This document shows positions 52,627 through 60,786 of a DNA stretch of 64,000 nucleotides, piece after piece. Below the pieces are notes generated by a model, which saw only the letters and a list, made by a program, of their open reading frames with translations, made no database searches and was not told the DNA's origin. The stretch covers positions 1-64,000 of the forward strand of contig NZ_JAPFQN010000003.1 in the NCBI RefSeq assembly GCF_026241165.1, given 5' to 3'. This stretch comes from Mangrovivirga halotolerans (lineage in GTDB: Bacteria > Bacteroidota > Bacteroidia > Cytophagales > Cyclobacteriaceae). Positions within the stretch are counted from its first letter, which is position 1, and the number at the start of each line of letters is the position of its first letter. The translations under genes and the position numbers were made by a program.

Positions 52627-55455
52627 TTATAAATTCTGATCATAAATAAACTTCACATAATATAAGCCTCCGATTTGAGCACTACCAAAACTGGTTACAT
52701 AATAGTCATTCAGAATATTAGAACCTCCGATTTTTATTGCAGATCTGATTTTTGGTAAGCGCCAGGTTACCTGAACATCTAAACTTCCATATGCAGGTAT
52801 GTTTCCAGTTCCAAATGATGATTCCCAGACAAAAGCCTCTTGCCAATGCCAGTTAATTCCAAAGCCAAATTGTTTCCATAGGCGATATTTGTTCAGATAA
52901 AGATTATATCGGTATTCCGGGGTATTAAACCTTGTTTGAAATCCTTGCTGGAATTCCTGATTATCACCAAGAGTGCTATATGAAACATTGCCTCCAAGAA
53001 TAAAACTTGAAGGAAGCATCCAGTCGACGCCCATAGCCCAGCCCCAGTTTATTACTTTTTGATCCTGACTGATCACAGTCTGATATCGTTGTTCTTCCGG
53101 CGTATAAGGATCTTGTACGACCAGCAAATTACCTTGAAATCCGTCGTATTCATTTACAAAAATTTCTGCATCAATCATCAAACTTTTTTGAAGTAACAAC
53201 CCTTTATATCCCAATTCATATGAAACTACCGTTTCAGCTCTGAAAGGTGGCTTTCCATCATACATCGTGGTTGTATCCGGCTCAGAAGTAACCGGGTCAG
53301 ATCCATTTAATGGATAAGTTGGTTCGGTAAATACCCCATATTTATCAAGAATTACATCCTGTCCCCCAATAGACTGTATAGGACCTACTTGAATATCTAC
53401 CCATTGGTCTGCAATAGCAGGGAATCTGAAAGCCGATTGAATTGACGACCTGATATTGTGTTTCTTGTCTTTACCAAGAGAAGCGACTAGGGAAAATCTT
53501 GGTGTAAATCTACCTTTGAAATTTTCATCTTTATCATATCTTGATGATAGATTCACTCTTAATCGGTCATTAAAATAAGAATCAATAAACTGAACAAATC
53601 CTCCAAATTGGTAAGTTCTGATGGGGTTGCCGGGGGTGTCGTGAAAAATAGTCCCATCGCTATCTATATTGAAATACCTATACTGAACCCCTGCCAGCAG
53701 TTCGAATTTTTTAACCAGGCGTGAGAAATTATAAATTCCTTCAAACTGACTTAGGGAGCTAAAGTCTAATACTCTTGATCCTCCCTGACCGATAGGAAGG
53801 TCTGTAATCTGATTTTTGTATTGATTAAATTGATCCGTTCCACCGAGTGGTTTAGCTGGTTTTTCGGGATCTTGTATATTTCCATTAATGTCTCTGTTAT
53901 CTGCATTTAATAAAGCAAACCTGTGAGCATTTTCTCTATCTAAGTTAAACCCTAGTTTACCTGTAAGGTAACCCTGGATATAATCCTGGAACCAGACTTC
54001 GCTGGGCTTCCAGGCTTCATTAATTAGTGCTGCAGTTGCCCCTGCATCATAGGTATAGCCAGCATTTTCTTTTACCCACCAGTAGCGTATCTCATAATCA
54101 GGGTTTTTTAATTCTGCTTTTATATTGTAAAGTCTGAAATCATTGATTGAAAATCTGTTTTGAGCAGAATAAACAGCCTGACCTTCTGCCATTCCCCCTT
54201 GCAAAATAGCTGTCGTATTTTCATTAAATTTATAATGAGCTGACAGAATACCTTTTGCATTGTATGCATCATAATTAACCAGATCTTTTTCAGCCCAACC
54301 ACTTCTGGTCACTTTAAAAGGACCATCTTCAGTAAATGCATTAAAAACTGTGTTATAGATCTGATCATATTCGTCTGTGCCAGGTGAAGCTCCCTGCGAT
54401 ATGGCGGCCTGATCGGCAATTTCCGGTGCTCTTGCGCCAATGTCAATGGCTATTTCATCGCCATAAATATTTACACCATCATAATTAGTTGTGTTATGTC
54501 GGTTTCTCGATGGATCATCTATATTGTTTTTATCTCTGTAATCATTAGCAATCCAGTCTTTTGCCTTCAGGTAATTTCCGGCAAACTTAAAGGCAAGTTT
54601 TTTACTTAAAACCTTACTATACCTAATATTGATGTCATAATATGGAGTAGGACTTGAAGCTTCGTCCACACCAAACCGCATTAAGCCTGTTTGAACACTT
54701 CCTGAGAGTCCATGGTACTCGAAAGGATCCTTGCTGGTCATAACCAATGTGCCATTTAAACCACCAGGACCATAGATTACAGAGGAGGCTCCAGTTACTA
54801 ATTCGACACTTTCTACATCTATCGGGGGAAGTCCCAGAAGATTTCCAGCACTAAAACTAAGTCCCGGTGCCTGGTTATTCACACCGTCAATTATCTGATT
54901 AAAACGAAAGTTGGTATTTCCATTAAATCCCCTTGTGTTAACATTTCGAAGAGTAATGCTCTGGACATTCATGTCCACCCCTTTTAATTTATATAATCCG
55001 TCATAAAAATTAGCCTGAGGCATTAATCTAAGGTCAACGATGTCCAGTTTTTCTATTGTTACAGGAGAAACAAGAATGCTTTCTTCTACTCTAGATGCAG
55101 AAACGACAATTTCTTCGCCCAGCATATTTTTTTCGCCCAGAGTAATACTTTTGGTATAAGTGCCGGGCAGATAAATAGTGTCTGTAACAGTTTCATATCC
55201 AATCATGCTAAAAACCAGGATTTGAGGTGTTGGGAGGTCTGATTCCAGAGTAAAAGAACCATCATTTAAGGTGCCATTACCTTTAAATGTTCCCTGGAAG
55301 TAGACATTAACCCCCTGTAGAGGATTTCCTTCCGGATCTGATACGTTTCCTTTAACGATAATTGACTGAGCCTGGGAGCTAAACGACAGTAAAAAGACTA
55401 ATAAATAAGTCCAAAAAAAGGGAGGGGAAATGCAATATTTACTTTTAATTATCAT
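52627..55455 (-). CDS. Large TonB-dependent outer-membrane receptor
   Basis: 942 aa. Signal peptide ends near SSQAQ (residue 30). A CarboxypepD_reg-like domain (about 31-115: VKGNVSDPEGNPLQGVNVYF) precedes the TonB-box-like EIVVSASRVEES, the plug (about 130-245, with NTRGFNGNTNFRFNQIIDGV and VIYGPGGLNGTLVMTS) and a large barrel that ends in a polar-aromatic strand. The N-terminus before the hydrophobic core is longer than usual. No SusD partner is present. It is divergent, over only 50 bp, from a small lipoprotein gene, which may be a partner or shares its control. Ligand unknown. Confidence 0.93.
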   Translation of the reverse strand: MIIKSKYCISPPFFWTYLLVFLLSFSSQAQSIIVKGNVSDPEGNPLQGVNVYFQGTFKGNGTLNDGSFTLESDLPTPQILVFSMIGYETVTDTIYLPGTYTKSITLGEKNMLGEEIVVSASRVEESILVSPVTIEKLDIVDLRLMPQANFYDGLYKLKGVDMNVQSITLRNVNTRGFNGNTNFRFNQIIDGVNNQAPGLSFSAGNLLGLPPIDVESVELVTGASSVIYGPGGLNGTLVMTSKDPFEYHGLSGSVQTGLMRFGVDEASSPTPYYDINIRYSKVLSKKLAFKFAGNYLKAKDWIANDYRDKNNIDDPSRNRHNTTNYDGVNIYGDEIAIDIGARAPEIADQAAISQGASPGTDEYDQIYNTVFNAFTEDGPFKVTRSGWAEKDLVNYDAYNAKGILSAHYKFNENTTAILQGGMAEGQAVYSAQNRFSINDFRLYNIKAELKNPDYEIRYWWVKENAGYTYDAGATAALINEAWKPSEVWFQDYIQGYLTGKLGFNLDRENAHRFALLNADNRDINGNIQDPEKPAKPLGGTDQFNQYKNQITDLPIGQGGSRVLDFSSLSQFEGIYNFSRLVKKFELLAGVQYRYFNIDSDGTIFHDTPGNPIRTYQFGGFVQFIDSYFNDRLRVNLSSRYDKDENFKGRFTPRFSLVASLGKDKKHNIRSSIQSAFRFPAIADQWVDIQVGPIQSIGGQDVILDKYGVFTEPTYPLNGSDPVTSEPDTTTMYDGKPPFRAETVVSYELGYKGLLLQKSLMIDAEIFVNEYDGFQGNLLVVQDPYTPEEQRYQTVISQDQKVINWGWAMGVDWMLPSSFILGGNVSYSTLGDNQEFQQGFQTRFNTPEYRYNLYLNKYRLWKQFGFGINWHWQEAFVWESSFGTGNIPAYGSLDVQVTWRLPKIRSAIKIGGSNILNDYYVTSFGSAQIGGLYYVKFIYDQNL

Positions 55456-55505
55456 TATCTATTTGTATTATCGTAGTCAATATAATTAAAACAATAACGA
55501 CAATC

Positions 55506-56039
55506 ATGAAAAAGAACCGAATTTTACTTGCGTTACCGCTATTATTTTTAGCGCTTTTTATTAATGTTTCATGCGATGATGATGATGATCCCACACAGGA
55601 TCCATTGGTAGGATTGTACATTTTGACAAATGCAACTACAAATGAAGCTGTAGTGATTAGTGATATGGATGATATTCCAGCTGGAGCAAATATTACACCT
55701 TATATTGCTGGAGCTTTACTTGCAGATGTTAATTGTACTGATGATCAAAATATCCGTGTTCAACTTACAGAAGGAGGATTAGTTAATTATTTGTGTAAAG
55801 GAGAAGGAAGTGATCCGTCACAGCAAGGAACCTGGTCTGTAAACGATGCCAGAACGCAGCTTTTATTAACTTTAAACATCGGAGACAACAGTGTTCCAAT
55901 AACATTAAATAGTCTTGATGAAACTGGTGGGAATATAAACGGTGATGTTACGCTTCAACTTCCTGGTTCAGTTTTTGGATCTCAGGATGGGTTTGTAACA
56001 ATTAATATGAATATAACTTTCGTAGAAGACACACTATAA
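55506..56039 (+). CDS. Small lipoprotein with lipocalin-like features
   Basis: 177 aa. Signal peptide with lipobox (FINVSC, Cys23) directly followed by five Asp, which in Bacteroidota can act as part of a lipoprotein export signal for the cell surface. The mature domain is beta-rich with a GTWSVNDARTQLLLTL strand pair and two Cys (VNCTDDQN and NYLCKGEG) that could form a disulphide, like the lipocalin-type lipoproteins of the phylum. Divergent from the 942-aa TonB receptor gene, so a role in capturing its ligand is possible. It ends at a strong terminator. Confidence 0.8.
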   Translation: MKKNRILLALPLLFLALFINVSCDDDDDPTQDPLVGLYILTNATTNEAVVISDMDDIPAGANITPYIAGALLADVNCTDDQNIRVQLTEGGLVNYLCKGEGSDPSQQGTWSVNDARTQLLLTLNIGDNSVPITLNSLDETGGNINGDVTLQLPGSVFGSQDGFVTINMNITFVEDTL

Positions 56040-56066
56040 TTTAGATATTGCGATTTAAATTGTTAG

Positions 56067-56097
56067 AGCCTGCAAGGATACTTGCGGGCTTTTTTTA
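56067..56097 (+). terminator. Rho-independent terminator
   Basis: AGCCTGCAAG (56067-56076) and CTTGCGGGCT (56081-56090) form a 10-bp stem with one G-T pair and a four-base loop, followed by eight T. It ends the lipoprotein transcript. Confidence 0.93.
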
Positions 56098-56128
56098 TAT
56101 ATTTAATAACAATGAAAATCAATTAATT

Positions 56129-56515
56129 ATGAAGTCCCCTACTGAAAACAATAAACAAAATGCTATTTCATTTTATGACATGATGTTCAATCAATGCCTT
56201 CCTGCTGTCGCTGTAAGTAATTTTGTAGGGAAAGAATATATTCAACATAATCCTGAGGTTGGCGATGGTAAAAATGCTTTTATTGAGTACTTTGAGAGAA
56301 TGGCCATGGAGTATCCTGGTAAGAAGGTAGAGTTTAAAAGAGCCATAGCTGAAGGTAATATGGTGGTGTTGCATTGCTACCAACATTGGCCGGGTGATAA
56401 AGATTATGCGGGTATCGATATATTCAGGTTTGATGATAACGGGAAAATTGTAGAACATTGGGATGTGCTGCAGGTGATACCTGATACAGCCAAAAATAAT
56501 AATGGTATGTTTTAG
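56129..56515 (+). CDS. SnoaL-like (NTF2-fold) protein
   Basis: 128 aa from the ATG at 56129; the longer in-frame start at 56048 lies inside the preceding terminator and is rejected. The NTF2-like cone fold is seen as [15 protein letters not shown] (first helix), [25 protein letters not shown], the typical YIQHNP segment, and [40 protein letters not shown] in outline, with the closing IVEHWDVLQ. Members bind small hydrophobic molecules, and some are isomerases or hydrolases; many, like this one, are of unknown substrate. A membrane protein gene follows by 20 bp. Confidence 0.9.
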   Translation: MKSPTENNKQNAISFYDMMFNQCLPAVAVSNFVGKEYIQHNPEVGDGKNAFIEYFERMAMEYPGKKVEFKRAIAEGNMVVLHCYQHWPGDKDYAGIDIFRFDDNGKIVEHWDVLQVIPDTAKNNNGMF

Positions 56516-56535
56516 TTTAGCTTTATGCCGAATAT

Positions 56536-57144
56536 ATGATCAGATTAATACAATTGGAATATAAAACCCTGGTCAAAGGATTTTTATTTGTTACAGTGGT
56601 TGTTTTTCCTTTTACTTTTTTGCCAGTGTTGTTTAAAGATGGGGATTTACTAAATATTTTAATCCATAGAATACCTTCATCTTTATTATACTCAGCATTA
56701 TTTTCTTTATTCCTGATTTTTGCGGCGGTTGCTCATAACTGGTCAAACCTGAAAGAGCGATTAAAATATTTTTCAAAACCAGCCTTCACACAATTAGGAT
56801 TTGAGTATCAAATGGAAGGTCAGGGAAGTCTCACACAAGATCTATCCCCAAGATTATATGGAGTTTATCAAAATATGCCATTTAAGATTGATATACATTT
56901 TGATCTCGAATATGAAAAAGAAAATAAAATTTTAATAATTCCAATAACCACATTTAAAGGGGGAGCAAGGAAGGCTTTTGCCTTTCAGCGATTAAAAAAA
57001 GAATTTAAAGTAATTGATAATGGAAATATTCTCGCGGTAATGTTGCCGCTAGATGAGAATAAGTTGAATGATCCGCATTTCCTTACAAAAAACTTAACTT
57101 TGATAGCTAATTTAATAAAGCGAGAACCTGCTATTAATAAATAA
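56536..57144 (+). CDS. Membrane protein with cytoplasmic C-terminal domain, unknown function
   Basis: 202 aa. Two hydrophobic helices (about residues 14-33 and 48-68) are followed by a ~130-residue soluble part with strands (VYQNMPFKIDIHFDLEY, KILIIPITTF, GNILAVMLPL). No motif is recognised. It follows the SnoaL-like gene by 20 bp and is likely co-transcribed. Confidence 0.65.
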   Translation: MIRLIQLEYKTLVKGFLFVTVVVFPFTFLPVLFKDGDLLNILIHRIPSSLLYSALFSLFLIFAAVAHNWSNLKERLKYFSKPAFTQLGFEYQMEGQGSLTQDLSPRLYGVYQNMPFKIDIHFDLEYEKENKILIIPITTFKGGARKAFAFQRLKKEFKVIDNGNILAVMLPLDENKLNDPHFLTKNLTLIANLIKREPAINK

Positions 57145-57227
57145 ATTTCATTAGTTCTTAAAAATATCCTTGAAGACGTAAAGACAAAGTTCTTTAATTA
57201 TCGCATGCATGGTTAAACAATCAATTA

Positions 57228-57716
57228 TCAAAAGTTAAATTTAATTTGTAAGACAGGTGTCATATCAAATTCGCCCCGATGCAACATTGATAATCTATTT
57301 TGCTGGCCAGATAGATAAATATCTAATTTATTATTAATTCTTCTAGCACTGAAAATGGCATCGGCTATGCTAATGGACTTCACAGGGATAAATATAATAA
57401 TGGCTTTAGATAAATCATCATTGGCAGAAACTTCACATTGTCCTGTAGAACAATTCTCTTTGTTAATATATTTAAACAGGAAATAGTATGAGGTTGCTTC
57501 AAGTGCCATAAATACAAAACCTTTTATAGGTTGTTTATTGTAGAATTGTCCACCTCCGGGGAAAATGGCTGAAAGTATTCCTGCAACTTCCGGGGGATGT
57601 CTTTTGTTGATTTCAGTATAGGCATTAAACTGAGACGTAGGTTTTTGTACCTGGTATTGGGCTTTCATGTAACAACATGAAGCCACAAAGATCGTGGTAA
57701 TAATGATAAGTTTCAT
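57228..57716 (-). CDS. DUF5683-like exported/membrane protein
   Basis: 162 aa with N-terminal signal peptide (ends near YMKAQ). The mature part has the motif PPEVAGILSAIFPGGGQFYNKQ, in which the PGxGQxYN core followed by KG and a hydrophobic helix (FVFMALEATSYYFLF) is typical of DUF5683 and TM2-like small membrane proteins of Bacteroidota. A second hydrophobic stretch lies near residues 105-122. Role unknown. Single gene between convergent and divergent neighbours. Confidence 0.78.
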   Translation of the reverse strand: MKLIIITTIFVASCCYMKAQYQVQKPTSQFNAYTEINKRHPPEVAGILSAIFPGGGQFYNKQPIKGFVFMALEATSYYFLFKYINKENCSTGQCEVSANDDLSKAIIIFIPVKSISIADAIFSARRINNKLDIYLSGQQNRLSMLHRGEFDMTPVLQIKFNF

Positions 57717-57931
57717 AACCTTTTTTAGTATATAGTGGTAATACTTATCGCAAAAAGGTTTAGGTGATTCAGACGAGATGAAATTTGCGGTAAATAATAT
57801 CCCTGGGTATTAAATTGGCTCTTCTCTATACTTTAAACATTACGCAAAAACTGAGTATGTTGATTTGACAATTCGATTAATGCTTAGTTTTGATATTTAA
57901 ATAGTAATTAATAGAAGTTTAAATCGATAAT

Positions 57932-58414
57932 ATGGATCCTATATTTAAAAAAATGAATATCAAAGATCATAAGGAGGTCTTTGTAATAAATTTTCCTGAT
58001 AGTTTTGAGAAAAATATTCAGAGTTTGCCTTCTGAAATGGTAGTTAAAAAGGGGCTGGATCACTCTGAAGCGATAGAATTTATAATAATTTTCGTAACGA
58101 AAAAAGAAGAAATTGAAAGCTATTTTTCAAAGATTAAAGGTTTATTAGTTGGTGATGCTCTGGTTTGGTTTTGTTATCCAAAAGGAAGTAGTAAAAAGTA
58201 TACGTGTGATTTTAATCGTGATAATGGCTGGCAGTCATTGGGTGATACAGGACTGGAGCCGGTGCGGATGGTAGCTGTTGATGAAGACTGGAGTGCCTTG
58301 AGGTTCAGGAAGGTAGAATATATTAAAAAGATGACAAGGAGAAAAAGTATGGCGATGAGTGAAGAAGGCAAATCTAAAACTATGGGGTCAGGAAATAAAA
58401 ATGTGAAAAAATAA
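57932..58414 (+). CDS. Conserved small soluble protein of unknown function
   Basis: 160 aa, no signal peptide. Residues 1-130 form one domain with IIIFVTKKEEIESYF and ALVWFCYPKGSSKKYTCDFN followed by GWQSLGDTGLEPVRMVAVDEDWSALRFRKVE in outline; the W-F-Y-P-K-G-S-S-K-K-Y pattern and the closing RFRKVEYI are conserved in a family found in Bacteroidota and actinobacteria (DUF3052-like as I recall). The last ~30 residues are basic and likely disordered. It precedes tRNA-Pro in the same direction but is not obviously co-transcribed. Confidence 0.75.
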   Translation: MDPIFKKMNIKDHKEVFVINFPDSFEKNIQSLPSEMVVKKGLDHSEAIEFIIIFVTKKEEIESYFSKIKGLLVGDALVWFCYPKGSSKKYTCDFNRDNGWQSLGDTGLEPVRMVAVDEDWSALRFRKVEYIKKMTRRKSMAMSEEGKSKTMGSGNKNVKK

Positions 58415-58494
58415 TTAGATAAGGCGTGCGAAAAAGAATAAACATCCTATATTTGCAGCCCGTTAAAGATACCAAAAGGGTATTTTAAATTTTT

Positions 58495-58569
58495 CGGGGT
58501 GTAGCGTAGCCCGGTTATCGCGCCTCGTTTGGGACGAGGAGGTCGCAGGTTCGAATCCTGCCACCCCGA
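58495..58569 (+). tRNA. tRNA-Pro (anticodon UGG)
   Basis: All four stems fold. The acceptor CGGGGTG (58495-58501) pairs with CACCCCG (58562-58568), followed by discriminator A. The anticodon arm is CCTCG-TTTGGGA-CGAGG with TGG at positions 34-36, and the T arm is GCAGG-TTCGAAT-CCTGC. CCA is not encoded. Its own terminator follows at once. Confidence 0.97.
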
Positions 58570-58574
58570 CAATG

Positions 58575-58605
58575 AAAACCTTGCATGAAAATGCAAGGTT
58601 TTTTT
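58575..58605 (+). terminator. Terminator of tRNA-Pro
   Basis: AAAACCTTGCAT (58575-58586) and ATGCAAGGTTTT (58591-58602) form a perfect 12-bp stem with a GAAA loop, followed by T to 58605. It starts six bases past the tRNA. Confidence 0.93.
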
Positions 58606-58659
58606 GTATGCACTGGGCAAGTCAAGTTCGCTTGAACTTGCCCAGTGCATACAAAAAAA
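58599..58659. repeat. Long near-perfect palindrome next to the tRNA terminator
   Basis: From a T7 run (58599-58605) through GTATGCACTGGGCAAGT and CAAG to the loop TTCG (58627-58630), then back through CTTG and ACTTGCCCAGTGCATAC to an A7 run (58653-58659). About 28 bp pair with a single one-base bulge. It is flanked by the inverted 12-mers AATGAAAACCTT (58571-58582) and AAGGTTTTCATT (58677-58688), so the whole of 58571-58688 can fold as a branched cruciform. Its right edge is the left edge of repeat unit 1. Confidence 0.9.
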
Positions 58660-58825
58660 TATATCGCGATAGCGATAAGGTTTTCATTAGCACCGACCCC
58701 AAACCAGGATCACCGAAGGTAATCCCGTCTCTACTGATCAGATGTTTAATCTGTTTCGTGGAGACACGAACCAGGGCATTGGATTAACTAACCAAGTTTT
58801 TACAAGAGCTAGGCGGCTATAAACA
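58651..58825. repeat. 175-bp tandem repeat, unit 1
   Basis: Starts ACAAAAAAATATATCGCGAT and is repeated at a spacing of exactly 175 bp. It contains the palindromic TATCGCGATAGCGATA stretch and a hairpin TTCGTG-GAGA-CACGAA (58755-58770). By eye it is identical to unit 2. No open frame of note is conserved between the units and their decayed copies. Confidence 0.95.
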
Positions 58826-59000
58826 ACAAAAAAATATATCGCGATAGCGATAAGGTTTTCATTAGCACCGACCCCAAACCAGGATCACCGAAGGTAATCC
58901 CGTCTCTACTGATCAGATGTTTAATCTGTTTCGTGGAGACACGAACCAGGGCATTGGATTAACTAACCAAGTTTTTACAAGAGCTAGGCGGCTATAAACA
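58826..59000. repeat. 175-bp tandem repeat, unit 2
   Basis: Second copy, which I read as identical to unit 1. Identity of two adjacent units points to recent duplication or ongoing gene conversion. Confidence 0.95.
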
Positions 59001-59126
59001 ACAAAAAAATATATCGCGATAGCGATAAGGTTTTCATTAGCACCGACCCCAAACCAGGATCACCGAGGTAATCCTGTCGCTTCTGATCAGATGTTTAATC
59101 TGTTTCGTGGAGACACGAACCAGGGC
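59001..59126. repeat. 175-bp tandem repeat, unit 3 (partial, diverged)
   Basis: Matches the first ~126 bp of the unit, with one deleted base (CACCGAGG for CACCGAAGG) and several changes before CTGATCAG. Similarity stops after ACGAACCAGGGC; the last ~49 bp of the unit are missing. Confidence 0.9.
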
Positions 59127-59189
59127 TTCGCAGAAATGATTAATCGGAGTCATCTCAACACTCACTCTTCGCTCTTGTTACTGTTTTTT

Positions 59190-59261
59190 GATCACCGCCA
59201 GGTAAACCTGCCGCTAAACTCTTTAATGTTTAATCTTTTTCGTGAATATACAAGCCAGGGC
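59190..59261. repeat. Decayed fourth copy of the repeat core
   Basis: GATCACCG...AGGTAA...AATGTTTAATCT...TTTCGTG...CCAGGGC keeps the order and spacing of the inner part of the 175-bp unit with many substitutions. It shows that the same core also existed here without the flanking parts. The 59127-59189 stretch between copies holds nothing recognised. Confidence 0.65.
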
Positions 59262-59331
59262 TGTAGATTTGGTTTAATCCATACGATCCAAGCACAACGC
59301 TTTAACCAGAAGCAGTTTTCAATTTGAAAAA

Positions 59332-60786
59332 TCAGCCTATGAATCTTTCCACCCACTGGTTATAAACATGAATTAACTTCAGTTTATAGACAATGAAAAG
59401 TGAAAGAACTATGGCTATCCCAATTTTAAAAATCAAAGTCAGCCATAAATTTTCAAAATCAGGAATAAAACTGGTTAGTGAAAAAACCAGGCCTAAAGAG
59501 ATAAAAAGGAAGAGATAACCGATGTCAAATGGGAGAATCTTGAATTTTCGGTAAATAAAACCAAGTTTTAAAGTATTAAACAATACCATAGCTAACAGTG
59601 AAGCAAATGCAACACCCGCTATACCATAATCTGTTTGGGTTAAAATATATAAATTGAGTATGATATTTACCAAAACAAGACCTAATACTGAGACAATGTT
59701 AAAGCGATAATATTTGGAGTAGGCTATTATTTCAGAATTGAGTCCCGTGCCCATATTTATCAAAACACTAATTGACATCACATAAATAACAGGTAAAGAT
59801 GCCATCAATTCCTCTCCACTTGGTAAAATTTCAAAGAATGTTTTAATACCGATGATAATACAACCAGATAAAATAGCACCGATAAAAAATAATAATTTTG
59901 CAGTTTCCCTGTATTTTATTTTTAAGGTGTCAATATCATTTTCTTTAACAAGTTGAGAAACTTTCGGAGCATAAATAGTGAACAACCCTGTGGCTGGGAC
60001 ACTAATCGCTGAGGCCAGGTTTACACCGATTTTATAAGATCCGTTATCGCTAAAATCAAGGAATAACGGAATCATTAATCCGTCTAGCCGGAAAGCAAGA
60101 AACGAACCCCAGCTTGCCAGGAATGCATAGAAAGCATATGTGAAGTATTCCTTCTTATTTATCTGAGAGAAAAGCTCTTGATGGTTGAGGGCTATTGAAA
60201 AATCTGATTTCTTATAGACATAGGAGGCACTTAGAAGGAGAATTAAGAAAAACGAAGCAACCAGAAGAATCAACCCGGAGGTTTCATTAAAAGGACCCAG
60301 GATTACAAGGATGAAAACTAAAGGCAAACTTATTTTAGGAATGATCTTTTCGTATAAAGTAGGAATAGATATTCTTTGAATATTCGCCGCTTGTCGTTTA
60401 AATAATTCTATACCAGCAAGAGCTATTGCCATTGGAAATGAATAGTATAGGTATTTGTATTTTTCCTGATCAAATAAAAATCCTCCTGCAAAAATTAAAG
60501 CGCCAATTATAACAGATAGAATCAGGATATTCCTAATGCTGAAGCTAATGAGTTTAGATTTGTAGTTGTGGGATAATGTCGGGTAAAAGTGAATTAGCGC
60601 ATGCCCGGCACCAAATACCATTAACGGGAAAAGTATTTGAGCTGCACTATCAATAAATCCTATTTTACCGTAAAAAGTTTTGCCATAAGGATATATTAAA
60701 ATAGTTGAAAATATGCCTATAGCTGTTCCCAGATAATTAATAACCGTAAACCAAAATGCCTGTATTTGAGCCCTGTCGCCTTTCAT
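59332..60786 (-). CDS. Polysaccharide flippase (Wzx/MOP superfamily)
   Basis: 484-aa inner-membrane protein with about 14 helices spread over the full length and basic loops between them. The N-terminus (FWFTVINYLGTAIGIFSTILIYPYGKTFYGKIGFIDSA in outline) and the FAFRLDGLMIPLFLDFSDNGSYKIG-like segment, with charged residues inside a helix, are typical of Wzx-like lipid-linked oligosaccharide flippases. It moves undecaprenyl-linked sugar units to the periplasmic side for capsule, O-antigen or exopolysaccharide. Its start codon overlaps the stop of the glycosyltransferase gene by one base (TAATG), so the two are translated together. Confidence 0.9.
   Translation of the reverse strand: MKGDRAQIQAFWFTVINYLGTAIGIFSTILIYPYGKTFYGKIGFIDSAAQILFPLMVFGAGHALIHFYPTLSHNYKSKLISFSIRNILILSVIIGALIFAGGFLFDQEKYKYLYYSFPMAIALAGIELFKRQAANIQRISIPTLYEKIIPKISLPLVFILVILGPFNETSGLILLVASFFLILLLSASYVYKKSDFSIALNHQELFSQINKKEYFTYAFYAFLASWGSFLAFRLDGLMIPLFLDFSDNGSYKIGVNLASAISVPATGLFTIYAPKVSQLVKENDIDTLKIKYRETAKLLFFIGAILSGCIIIGIKTFFEILPSGEELMASLPVIYVMSISVLINMGTGLNSEIIAYSKYYRFNIVSVLGLVLVNIILNLYILTQTDYGIAGVAFASLLAMVLFNTLKLGFIYRKFKILPFDIGYLFLFISLGLVFSLTSFIPDFENLWLTLIFKIGIAIVLSLFIVYKLKLIHVYNQWVERFIG

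Noticed and set aside
58651-59126. CRISPR array
   Set aside because: The unit is 175 bp with no short repeat/variable spacer pattern, copies 1 and 2 are alike over their whole length, and no cas gene is in the window.
58572-59327. Small protein genes in the repeat region (for example frames around 58572-58787 and 59091-59327)
   Set aside because: They run through the tRNA terminator, palindrome and tandem repeats, change frame between repeat copies because of a one-base deletion, and show no protein-like composition.
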